Notes: generated by a model from the letters alone, not told the origin. Positions 1 to 6,585 are shown, counted from the first letter of the stretch. The stretch: 6,585 nt of DNA from Anaerolineae bacterium (GCA_016926595.1 JAFGOG010000587.1:1-6585), one strand, 5' to 3'. Translations and numbers: made by a program.

Positions 1-1639
1 AAGCGACGCTCTCGCCGCGCTGGCGGGCCATGTCCAGGCCATCGTTCCAATCAGCGCCCTCCAGGCGGATAATGTTGTGCTCGCCGACGTGAAAGAAGGC
101 GGTGAGATGCTGCACCAGCAGGTGCTCGAGGATGCTGCCGCGATAAATGCTTCCCGTGTTGGTTCGCAGCTCAGTGCCATCCTCGGGACACCAGGTCTCG
201 TCAACGGTCTGGGCACGGTGCGTCCAGGGGTCCTTGAAATAGGCCTGCTCCTCGAGTAGGAAGGCCAGGTCCCCACTGTGATCCAGGTAGAGCTGGGTGG
301 TGAGCAGGGGCCATGCTCCGTGATCCATCCACACCCGGGGGATGTCGTTGCGATCGGCCCGGAATTCGCCTGGCGCATCGCCGATGATGGTTGCGTTGCT
401 GCCATCAAGGCGGATCCCGGCAAAGCTACTGAAAAGCCGCTCGCGGACCTCGCCGGGCTCCATGAGGATCAAGGCCAACTGGTCCTGCCATAGGTCCCGC
501 CAGCCGCGACCCCCACGGCCATAGTCGTGGTAGGGCAGGAACGAGTTGCCGCAAATGCGGCGCAGGATTGGCTGGAGGGTGACCCACTTCAGCCACCCGC
601 TTAGGCGCGCCTCACCAAGATCCAGTTGCAGCGATGCCAGCTTCTGCTCCCAATAAGCTCTGGTCCGGTTCAGCCAGATTTCGAATCGGGCTTGGTCGCC
701 GTAGCGAGCCATGATTGCTTCTGCGTCCGCATTCTGATCCAGGATAGCCAGCACGAGCACGTAAGCCTGGCGTTGGCCCGGTTCGAGTGTGATTGGACGG
801 AAGCGCAAGCCGCCCATTGCTTCGTAGCCAGACAGGATCTGTCCTGCACCGAGGCCTGGATTGTCCGGGCTTACCACGGCTTGCGGCCAGTCGAGGCTGC
901 CGCCCGGGCCGATAAAGGTCTCCAGCAGTGGGAAGAAGGCGGCCGGAATCGTACCGTCCCCCTCTGCACCGAGCACGGCATAGGTCACGGTGTTGGGCCG
1001 GTGCCCGCGTTCGTCAAAGGTCAGGGTGGGCTGCACCAGGACACCGTACGGATGGGTATAGATCCGGTGCAATAGGGAGGTCACGTGACGATGGTCGCGC
1101 ACTCGGTCGGCCGAGCGGCCATAGATGGGGATGGCTGCGGTGGGGGTCAAGGTCAGCGGCGCTGAACCCACGTTCATCAGCACTACTTGCATCAGCTCGA
1201 CCAAGCTGGCCTCTGCCGGTAGATTCGCGCCCGAGGGCACAAAATTTGTGATCTCGGCTTGTAGGCCGAGCCCAGGATTGGTGCGCGTCACCCGGTGCCA
1301 GAGGAATCCGGCCTGCAATCCCACCGGCTCGGCATCCTCGACCGCAGAGTTCTGGGCGATCTGCCGCGCCGAGTTGCCCGTGGCTGACCAGGGTCCATAG
1401 CCCGCTACATTGACCCAGAAATTCCGGGCTGCCCGCGAAATGTGCAGATCCTCGACCGAGACGGGTACCGTGAGGAACCTGTGCTGCCCGGCCTTGACAT
1501 CGCCATGCAGCGTAGGTGTAACGACTGCTACCAGCCCCCCTTCGTTTACCAGCGGAAAATAGAGGTAGTTATGGCGCTGTGGATCGGACAGGGCAAACGT
1601 GCCCTGATCGTCAGTGAATCCCCAATTCGCCTTGCACAT
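1..1639 (-). CDS. GH94 glycoside phosphorylase, N-terminal 546 codons (candidate laminaribiose phosphorylase), 3' end outside window
   Basis: Seen: an uninterrupted minus-strand frame from ATG at 1639 to the window edge, 546 codons. The protein starts MCKANWGFTDDQGTF, then NYLYFPLVNEGG, TPTLHGDVKAGQ and SRAARNFW, the N-terminal beta-sandwich of GH94 enzymes. An (alpha/alpha)6 catalytic domain begins near residue 345 with YHDYGRGGRGWRDLWQD (370-386), the GH94 substrate-site motif. GADWNDGLD (528-536) carries the catalytic general acid, Asp533 of W-N-D, at nt 41-43. There is no signal peptide, so it is cytoplasmic. Known: GH94 enzymes phosphorolyse a beta-glucosidic bond with inversion, giving alpha-glucose-1-phosphate; members are commonly 800-900 residues or more, so roughly the last third (phosphate site, C-terminal sandwich) is missing. 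Inferred: the N-terminal sequence and the GH16 laminarinase and GH161-like neighbours favour laminaribiose phosphorylase; cellobiose or another beta-glucobiose is possible. The start is fixed by an in-frame TGA at 1652-1654 and a good Shine-Dalgarno. Confidence 0.93.
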   Translation of the reverse strand, partial: MCKANWGFTDDQGTFALSDPQRHNYLYFPLVNEGGLVAVVTPTLHGDVKAGQHRFLTVPVSVEDLHISRAARNFWVNVAGYGPWSATGNSARQIAQNSAVEDAEPVGLQAGFLWHRVTRTNPGLGLQAEITNFVPSGANLPAEASLVELMQVVLMNVGSAPLTLTPTAAIPIYGRSADRVRDHRHVTSLLHRIYTHPYGVLVQPTLTFDERGHRPNTVTYAVLGAEGDGTIPAAFFPLLETFIGPGGSLDWPQAVVSPDNPGLGAGQILSGYEAMGGLRFRPITLEPGQRQAYVLVLAILDQNADAEAIMARYGDQARFEIWLNRTRAYWEQKLASLQLDLGEARLSGWLKWVTLQPILRRICGNSFLPYHDYGRGGRGWRDLWQDQLALILMEPGEVRERLFSSFAGIRLDGSNATIIGDAPGEFRADRNDIPRVWMDHGAWPLLTTQLYLDHSGDLAFLLEEQAYFKDPWTHRAQTVDETWCPEDGTELRTNTGSIYRGSILEHLLVQHLTAFFHVGEHNIIRLEGADWNDGLDMARQRGESVA

Positions 1640-1708
1640 CTCTCTGTCCTTTCAATGTATCTCTGTATCATCTCAAAAAGTCGGGGTGGGATGTAGGGCG
1701 GATTATGT
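1640..1708 (-). other. 69-nt gap between the two phosphorylase genes
   Basis: The gap is short, has no stem-loop before its single run of five T (1675-1679, minus strand) and no clear promoter. The two phosphorylase genes are therefore probably co-transcribed, with the GH94 gene translated from its own ribosome binding site. This is inference from spacing. Confidence 0.55.
1647..1652 (-). promoter_or_regulatory. Ribosome binding site of the GH94 gene
   Basis: On the minus strand AAAGGA lies 7 nt before the ATG at 1639. It is the best Shine-Dalgarno in the window and, with the in-frame TGA just upstream (1652-1654), it settles the start codon. Confidence 0.75.
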
Positions 1709-4700
1709 CTATTCAGTATGGAAAAAGATGTCTATCTTGGTGATCTGCCGAGCCCGCACCATCCGCGCATAGGGTTCGCCGATCATACCCTCGGCAAACT
1801 CGACGTGCCTCCCATCGGGCAGGTGCAGGACCAGGGGCCCCGTGACCAGCCCATTGTTGGGATAGATATCCCGCCGGTCAGGGTTGTGATAGGTGACTGG
1901 CACCTGTCCCAGAAAGGTAAAGGTGAGCTTGCCGTCTTGGTCGAACAGCCAGCCTGGCAGCGCGGGCCGGAATTGGAGGCAGAGCGCCTCGTTTTGCAGG
2001 AAAAAGGGCTGCCCTCCAGCCATCATCGTGGTCCATATGCTCAGGAATTCGGCTGTTGCTCCGCTCAACCGGGCCACGAAGCCAGCCCCATGCAGCAATT
2101 CGTCGGGATGGGCGCTGCTGACCAGAAACGACGAGTTTTCGAGGGGGCTTCGGCCATATACCTGCGGATCCTGGAAACAGACCAATGCGTGCTCGAACTC
2201 CTCAAAGAATTCCTCGTACAGGCCCGCTTGCAGGACTTCCAGCAGATACTTGTACTCCATGTGCAGCCAGATCGACTCGTTCTCCAGCCAGCCCGGCGTA
2301 AAGGCCCGGGCGCGGCCGATCTCGGGGATCTGGTCCTCTAGCGGAGCGTTGACTTGGTACATGCCCAGTTTGCGGTCATACAGGTCGCTGGCTTTGATCT
2401 TGGCATACAGCTCCCGGGCCGAGGCAAGGTCCGGTTGCAATTTGAGAGCGTGGACTGGGCCTTCGAGGTACAGGGGGAGCACCGCTGGCTCGAACCCTCT
2501 GGCCCGGACGAAGGGCCGGCCCTGCTCGTCGCACCGCGGCTCCCCGTTGGCGTCAGTGATCAAGTCATAGTCGGTGACAGTGTAAATAAAGTAAGTCGGC
2601 GGGATACCGGGCGACGCGCCTTGGTTCATCTCGACAGCGCGTTGAATACCGGCGCGCACCTTGGCCCGGAAGGCAGCCAGAGTCGGCGCCAAGTCCTCAA
2701 AGGGCAGCATCCTGGTCTCCCCGTCAAAGCCCAAGCGGACAGACGCGCGGTAGGTTTCACGGGCGCTGGCGACGGCGTCCCAGTAGCGGAAATCCCGGTC
2801 CGGGCCGTCCGATGCCAGCCAGCTCACCAGGGCGCCCAATATCTCTAGCAACAGGGTGTGTTGTTCGGCTGGCATTCCGACCGCGTCCAGGTTCTTCTCG
2901 GCCATCGCTTCCAGCAGGAACGTGAGCAGTCGCTCCAGCTCGTAGGTTTCACAAAGCGACGAGCCGAACAGGCCTGGCAGGCCGTTGAGTGCATCGCACC
3001 AGCTCGGCTTGCCCGCCTCCATCTCTACGCCCATGCCCAGCGGATCGAGGGTGGCGAATTTGAGCAGGGCCAGGCCCACCAGCTTGCCCAAGACCGTTGT
3101 GCGATACACCTCGCCCTGGCCGTGCGCCGTTCGCACCAGGTTGGGGGACTCGGTGCGACTAGCGATCAAGGCCCCCTTCTCCTCGTCCTCCACCACCGCC
3201 CCATACTGGCGCACCCGGCCCTCGCCGGCGAGCACGTACTTGAGAGCGCGGGGTTGAACGATCACCGGGCTGTCAAAGAAGGAGACGCCCCGACCGCCAA
3301 ACAATAGCTCCTCCTTTCGCTCGGGGTAGACGGCCAGGTAGGTCTCGATCAGATCGAGGTTGTAGGTCCAGTGGTCGATCCAGTAGCCCTCACCCACTGC
3401 GGCCTGGAAGTGGTGTTCTGCGTGGCTCAGGGCCTCAGCAACCAAGGCTTTGGGGCTGCCTTTCAGCCCAATCTCCCTGTCAGTGATGGTCCGTAGAAGC
3501 TGACCCGGTGTGAAGGGTTGAGCGAGCACCGGCTCCAGCTCCTCCGGCCGCTCGGCCAGGGCCAGCACAGCCGCGTGCAGAGAGGCCGGCAAGGTGAAGC
3601 GACTGCCTTCCACCACCAGCGGATTATAACCATCAGCCTGGATCAGGCTCAGGAAAGACAAGACATTGAAAGTACCCACCTCTGGCCGGAGCAGTACGTC
3701 GCAGCGCCGGTTCTGGTTCACATCGCGATAGTTCGCATTTCCGTGCGAATAGGGCTCAGCAGCCAGGTAAAAGTAGTTATAGTCCCGCTCCAGATCACCA
3801 TGCTTGCGCGAGTAGATGTAATAGACGGGGGGTTCCTTCTCGCCCCCCAGGAGAAGGGGCCAGCCACCGCGCAGCACGTTGTCGAGGAAGGTCTGGCGTG
3901 TGTAGGCGTCGAGACGGGGCGATGAAGTGTGGGTGGCGACGGCGTCGGTGAGTTGGTCAACCAATTGCCTGGCTTCCTGGCGCTTTTGCTGCACGTAGGC
4001 TGGTTGGGCCAGGCGTGGCTTCTCGCGGAGGATACGTTCGGCGTGACCAGCATGGCCGATGATGGCATACAGCGTCGCCGCCTCCCCTGGCTCCAGGACC
4101 TGGCTCGCGCCGAAAAGGCCGCAAGGCGTCCGGCCAGTGGTGATCTGGCGTCTGCGACCCAGGTCATCCAAAGGCTGGGCGACAAAGCCGTCCGGTGTGC
4201 AAAGGGAAGTATTCTGACCAAACACGACAACCGGATCCACAAAGGGCAATAGCTTCTGCCCCGAGCTGTCAAAAGAGAGGTAGAAGTGGCCTGCCTGAAC
4301 TTGGCTGATCTCGGCCGAATCCCCGGCGCTGGCCTGGAAGCGATAAAAGGGCAATCCATCGTCCAGGTTCAAGACCGCCATAAAGGCCTCGAGCGTGCGG
4401 CCTATTTCTTTCAGACCCCAGTTATCTACACCGAAAGGCATGACCCGGGCCATACCATCCAAAAGCTCGAGGGCCAGCGCTTCACTGCCCACGTTGGTCA
4501 CCGTTACCTGGCGCACCAATCCGGCAAATGGCTCGCCGGACAGAGTGAAGTAGAGAACCTGGCTCTGAATGCCGTGGATCCGGCTAGTAGCGTGCAGCTC
4601 CAGCTCGTTCATGCCGATGCACATCCGTGTGTCCTCGCCTACATTTGCTGGGGCAAAGGGCTCGTAGAGCACCTCCTCCACGCCGCGCTTGACTTTTAGA

Positions 4701-4945
4701 AAGGTACGAAAGCCAGCATAGGGTGTGCCTTGGTATGCTTTGTTGGCCGGCTCGAACTCCATGATCGGGTTGTCCTTGTTCTCGATCCCAAAGCTGGCGA
4801 TGGCCTGGCCGCGGTTGACGTAGAATACCCACATCGGAATGCCGAGCGGCCCGGCGATGCCTGGCAGGAAACTCGAAAAGGGGCGCGCCCGGCCAAAGTC
4901 GCGCAGGATGAAACGCCCCTGGCCATCGAAGAAAGTGTCATCCAT
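1709..4945 (-). CDS. GH161-like inverting glycoside phosphorylase (candidate beta-1,3-oligoglucan phosphorylase)
   Basis: Seen: a complete 1078-residue protein without signal peptide or membrane segment. Residues 1-310 look like an N-terminal beta-sandwich (PFSSFLPGIAG at 22-32), 315-345 a helical linker, about 346-985 an (alpha/alpha)6 catalytic domain, and 990-1078 a C-terminal beta-sandwich. NANYRDVNQNRRCDV (403-417) corresponds to the GH94 G-[FW]-R-D-x-x-Q-D motif. PSWCDALNGLPG (647-658) matches GH94 DWNDGMN, making Asp651 the likely general acid. SGATAEF (961-967) matches the GH94 TGTA phosphate-site loop. Known: GH94, GH149 and GH161 share this fold and chemistry, releasing alpha-glucose-1-phosphate; GH149 and GH161 are long members acting on beta-1,3-glucans. 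Inferred: the size, the altered motifs and the GH16 laminarinase and GH94 neighbours favour GH161 on laminari-oligosaccharides longer than the disaccharide. GH149 or an untested GH94-like branch is the alternative; such proteins are often labelled 'cellobiose phosphorylase'. An in-frame TGA at 4955-4957 constrains the ATG start. Confidence 0.88.
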   Translation of the reverse strand: MDDTFFDGQGRFILRDFGRARPFSSFLPGIAGPLGIPMWVFYVNRGQAIASFGIENKDNPIMEFEPANKAYQGTPYAGFRTFLKVKRGVEEVLYEPFAPANVGEDTRMCIGMNELELHATSRIHGIQSQVLYFTLSGEPFAGLVRQVTVTNVGSEALALELLDGMARVMPFGVDNWGLKEIGRTLEAFMAVLNLDDGLPFYRFQASAGDSAEISQVQAGHFYLSFDSSGQKLLPFVDPVVVFGQNTSLCTPDGFVAQPLDDLGRRRQITTGRTPCGLFGASQVLEPGEAATLYAIIGHAGHAERILREKPRLAQPAYVQQKRQEARQLVDQLTDAVATHTSSPRLDAYTRQTFLDNVLRGGWPLLLGGEKEPPVYYIYSRKHGDLERDYNYFYLAAEPYSHGNANYRDVNQNRRCDVLLRPEVGTFNVLSFLSLIQADGYNPLVVEGSRFTLPASLHAAVLALAERPEELEPVLAQPFTPGQLLRTITDREIGLKGSPKALVAEALSHAEHHFQAAVGEGYWIDHWTYNLDLIETYLAVYPERKEELLFGGRGVSFFDSPVIVQPRALKYVLAGEGRVRQYGAVVEDEEKGALIASRTESPNLVRTAHGQGEVYRTTVLGKLVGLALLKFATLDPLGMGVEMEAGKPSWCDALNGLPGLFGSSLCETYELERLLTFLLEAMAEKNLDAVGMPAEQHTLLLEILGALVSWLASDGPDRDFRYWDAVASARETYRASVRLGFDGETRMLPFEDLAPTLAAFRAKVRAGIQRAVEMNQGASPGIPPTYFIYTVTDYDLITDANGEPRCDEQGRPFVRARGFEPAVLPLYLEGPVHALKLQPDLASARELYAKIKASDLYDRKLGMYQVNAPLEDQIPEIGRARAFTPGWLENESIWLHMEYKYLLEVLQAGLYEEFFEEFEHALVCFQDPQVYGRSPLENSSFLVSSAHPDELLHGAGFVARLSGATAEFLSIWTTMMAGGQPFFLQNEALCLQFRPALPGWLFDQDGKLTFTFLGQVPVTYHNPDRRDIYPNNGLVTGPLVLHLPDGRHVEFAEGMIGEPYARMVRARQITKIDIFFHTE

Positions 4946-4951
4946 CTGTCG

Positions 4952-4956
4952 CTCTC
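4952..4956 (-). promoter_or_regulatory. Weak ribosome binding site of the GH161-like gene
   Basis: GAGAG on the minus strand lies 6 nt before the ATG at 4945. It is a modest Shine-Dalgarno, weaker than that of the downstream GH94 gene. A further AAGGA at 4965-4969 is too far from the start to serve well. The in-frame TGA at 4955-4957 excludes a longer protein. Confidence 0.5.
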
Positions 4957-4971
4957 ATGATCGATCCTTGT

Positions 4972-5011
4972 GCCGCAATCCACAGGATGGCATAATCTGG
5001 AGGATTGCAGC
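4972..5011 (-). promoter_or_regulatory. Inverted repeat in the leader of the phosphorylase genes (possible operator or RNA hairpin)
   Basis: On the plus strand GCCGCAATCC (4972-4981) and GGATTGCAGC (5002-5011) are inverted copies with one mismatch, which becomes a G-U pair in the minus-strand transcript. The arms are 20 nt apart and 30 bp centre to centre, about three helical turns, which suits two half-sites of a regulator; an mRNA hairpin is also possible. The start codon lies 27 nt downstream. No convincing -35/-10 pair was found in the leader, so promoter position and any regulator are unknown. Confidence 0.35.
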
Positions 5012-5075
5012 ATAAAGATACCACAACCCTCCGGTTTGCGCGATCCAGTGACTTGCGATACTCGCCCCGCCATAG

Positions 5076-5124
5076 GCTCGGCGGTGAGGATGGCAGCAGT
5101 GTGAGACCATCCTCACCGCCGAGC
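5076..5124 (-). terminator. Perfect 18-bp stem-loop after the GH16 gene (terminator-like, no U-tract)
   Basis: Positions 5076-5093 and 5107-5124 are perfect inverted copies of GCTCGGCGGTGAGGATGG, separated by a 13-nt loop. On the minus strand the stem begins 8 nt after the GH16 stop codon. The length and GC content fit a transcription terminator or a 3' stabilising hairpin. No T-run follows in the minus direction, so it is not a textbook intrinsic terminator. It separates the secreted-enzyme gene from the phosphorylase genes, implying the latter have their own promoter or are reached by read-through. Confidence 0.6.
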
Positions 5125-5132
5125 GGCTGTAG

Positions 5133-6585
5133 CTATCCCTGCTTGCCGACCAGTGGCAGGTAGTAGTGGTGCATAGGCACCTCTGCCTCCAGGCTCACCT
5201 GGTCCAGATAGAACGCCCCGTTGCCTGTCACCGGCAGCTTGAAGCCATAGCCCCCTACTTCCGTCAGCCCCAGGCCGTCGTTGGGTGCACCTGCCGGCTG
5301 CTCCGCACTGCGTGTCAGCGCGTCGAACCGCACCGTGATTTTCTTCCAACCGGCAAAGTTGTCCACGAACGACGTCTCGAAACGTTCGGCCGTTTCGGCC
5401 GCCTGGTACACACGCACATAGTCGATGTGCATCGTCTGCGGGAAGGTCGTCGTGTCGTCGGGGTAACCGGGCCAGTTGCCGCCGACGGCGACATTCAGTA
5501 GTAGGTAGAAGGGATGGTCGTATACCCATTCCATACCTGCCGGGATGTCGTCTACCGTCGCCGTAAAGTAGTTGGTGTCGTCGATGAACCACCGGATCAG
5601 ATCGGGCTCCCACTCGATGGCGTACGTGTGGAACGCGTCCGACAGGTTTCCGGTGGGCAGGTTGTACGCACCGCCGATGCCGCTGCCCCCCGAGTAGCCC
5701 GGGCCGTGGATGGTACCGTGCACCGTTGCCGGCTCGCTGCCAATGTTCTCCATGATGTCGATCTCACCACACGCGGGCCAGTCGGCTTCACCGATGTCGT
5801 TGCCCAACGACCACCACGCCGGCCACACGCCCTGCCCGTACGGGATCTTGAGACGCGCTTCGATCCGCCCGTAGGCGAACTCGGCCTTGTTCGAGGTCAG
5901 CAGCCGCGCCGACGTGTACTCGCACGGCCCGTACCAGCACAGCAGATCCGTGGTTGTCGTGTCCACCGCCCGGGCTGTGATCACCAGGTTGCCCAGGCCG
6001 TCGGCCGCCACGTTGTCAGGGCTATCGGTATAGTATTCCAGCTCGCCGTTGCCCCAGCCTGGGATGCCATTCAGCCCGCCGTCGCCGATCTCGTGCGACC
6101 ATTTGCTGGGGTCGGGCAGGGTTCCAGCCGCGTCGTCGAACTCGTCACTCCAGGCCAGCACCCAGTCCTCCGGCGCCACATCGCCCGTGGTCGCCGCCTG
6201 GTTGTCATACACCTGCACCGTGATCGTGTCGCCGCTGTTGGTACCATAGTACCAGAAGCTGAGGCCCTCGTAGCTGCTCCAGTCCTGACTCTCGGCAAAG
6301 GTCCGGCCAAAGCCAAGGCCGGCCGCAGCGCGGATCGTGTCGCCATACGCTACCGATAGTACCTGCTCATACACACCCTGCCCCGGCACTGCCATGCCCG
6401 TCCCGGTCATGATCTCGACGATGTCGAGCATGACGCTCCCGGTGACAGCGTAGCTGTGTGCGCCTTCAAAGTCGTCCAGCAGGTCGGGATCCTCGATGTC
6501 GTCGTCCTCGATCGTCAGGATGGCCCGTCGCAGAAAGCCCAACGTGGCGCTCACCGGGTCCGAGAGGTGAAGCGCGATGCGTTCG
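5133..6585 (-). CDS. Secreted multidomain endo-1,3-beta-glucanase (GH16 laminarinase), 5' end outside window
   Basis: Seen (numbering from the GTG at 6554, residue 1): the frame stays open to the window edge and the ten upstream codons read ERIALHLSDP, joining SATLG...LTIEDDD as the end of a Calx-beta domain. The GTG has no Shine-Dalgarno or signal peptide after it and is not the real start. Residues 23-120 and 388-457 resemble two halves of one carbohydrate-binding beta-sandwich. Between them, about 131-385, is a GH16 domain: SDEFD, GWGNGELEYYT, YTSARL, YGRIEARLKIP, and GEIDIMEN (263-270) with nucleophile Glu264, Asp266 and acid/base Glu269, then GGNWPGYPDD and MHIDYVRVY. The E-x-D-x-x-E spacing and the CGEIDIME context are typical of laminarinases rather than lichenases. 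The protein ends in MHHYYLPLVGKQG. Known: GH16 laminarinases cut internal beta-1,3-glucan bonds with retention. Inferred: it is exported and supplies oligosaccharides to the phosphorylases encoded downstream. The signal peptide should lie upstream of the window. Confidence 0.95.
   Translation of the reverse strand, partial: ERIALHLSDPVSATLGFLRRAILTIEDDDIEDPDLLDDFEGAHSYAVTGSVMLDIVEIMTGTGMAVPGQGVYEQVLSVAYGDTIRAAAGLGFGRTFAESQDWSSYEGLSFWYYGTNSGDTITVQVYDNQAATTGDVAPEDWVLAWSDEFDDAAGTLPDPSKWSHEIGDGGLNGIPGWGNGELEYYTDSPDNVAADGLGNLVITARAVDTTTTDLLCWYGPCEYTSARLLTSNKAEFAYGRIEARLKIPYGQGVWPAWWSLGNDIGEADWPACGEIDIMENIGSEPATVHGTIHGPGYSGGSGIGGAYNLPTGNLSDAFHTYAIEWEPDLIRWFIDDTNYFTATVDDIPAGMEWVYDHPFYLLLNVAVGGNWPGYPDDTTTFPQTMHIDYVRVYQAAETAERFETSFVDNFAGWKKITVRFDALTRSAEQPAGAPNDGLGLTEVGGYGFKLPVTGNGAFYLDQVSLEAEVPMHHYYLPLVGKQG

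Larger units (their letters stand above)
4946..5132. other. Intergenic region between GH16 and GH161-like genes
   Basis: This 187-nt gap holds the 18-bp stem-loop (5076-5124), the imperfect inverted repeat (4972-5011) and the GH161-like ribosome binding site. A loosely palindromic CAAACC/GGGTTG pair (about 5024-5038) recalls LacI-family operator halves but is imperfect. No small ORF or RNA gene was recognised here. Confidence 0.5.

Noticed and set aside
1675..1679. Run of five T on the minus strand after the GH161-like gene as a terminator
   Set aside because: No GC-rich stem precedes it; the upstream stretch is C-rich without a complementary G-rich arm.
77..1696. Plus-strand open frames over the left end
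   Set aside because: They overlap the uninterrupted minus-strand GH94 frame, which carries conserved motifs throughout; no plus-strand product is recognisable.
1718..4699. Several plus-strand open frames opposite the GH161-like gene (for example 1718-2341, 2354-2848, 3518-3925, 4286-4699)
   Set aside because: They lie antisense to a gene with clear family motifs, their translations show no recognisable domain, and such open antisense frames are expected in GC-rich coding DNA.
4982..5075. Sigma-70 type promoter for the phosphorylase genes (TTGTGG, TATCTT, GATTAT elements on the minus strand)
   Set aside because: No pair of hexamers has acceptable sequence and 16-18 nt spacing, so no promoter is called.
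5514..6359. 281-codon plus-strand frame opposite the GH16 gene
   Set aside because: Its translation is low-complexity in Arg, Val and Pro without a domain, and it is antisense to the conserved laminarinase domain.
6552..6554. GTG as start codon of the GH16 gene
   Set aside because: The frame is open further upstream with Calx-beta-like sequence, and the GTG lacks a ribosome binding site and a following signal peptide.
1..6585. tRNA, rRNA, CRISPR, transposon or phage features
   Set aside because: No repeats of the required type, no tRNA-like folds and no mobile-element proteins were recognised; nearly all of the window is explained by three coding regions.

Overview
The window is GC-rich bacterial DNA in which all three recognisable genes lie on the minus strand, so transcription runs from high to low coordinates. 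The large secreted protein at the right ends in a short tail containing YLPLV. As I recall, this tail is common on extracellular proteins of Chloroflexota (Caldilinea/Anaerolineae-like bacteria), and the multidomain Calx-beta/CBM/GH16 design also fits that group. The phylum is an inference; no rRNA or marker gene is present.

Layout in transcription order: (1) 6585-5133, the 3' part of a secreted multidomain endo-1,3-beta-glucanase. It holds the end of a Calx-beta repeat, a carbohydrate-binding beta-sandwich that appears to be split, a GH16 laminarinase domain sitting inside that sandwich, and the YLPLV tail. Its 5' end lies beyond the window. (2) 5124-5076, a perfect 18-bp inverted repeat just after that gene's stop, probably its 3' terminator or stabiliser. 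(3) 5075-4946, the leader of the next gene, with a second imperfect inverted repeat that could be an operator. (4) 4945-1709, a 1078-residue inverting phosphorylase of the GH94/GH149/GH161 superfamily, best matched to GH161-type beta-1,3-oligoglucan phosphorylases. (5) 1639-1, after a 69-nt gap with no terminator, the first 546 codons of a GH94 phosphorylase of the laminaribiose/cellobiose type, cut by the window edge just after its catalytic Asp.

Together the genes suggest a compact beta-1,3-glucan (laminarin, callose or curdlan-type) utilisation locus. The exported GH16 enzyme would cut the polymer outside the cell. The oligosaccharides would be imported by a transporter not seen here. The two cytoplasmic phosphorylases would then split them with phosphate: the GH161-like enzyme would shorten longer chains and the GH94 enzyme would finish the disaccharide, saving ATP by giving glucose-1-phosphate directly. 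Substrate assignments are inferences from family resemblance and neighbourhood. The family assignments of the GH16 and GH94 genes are strong.
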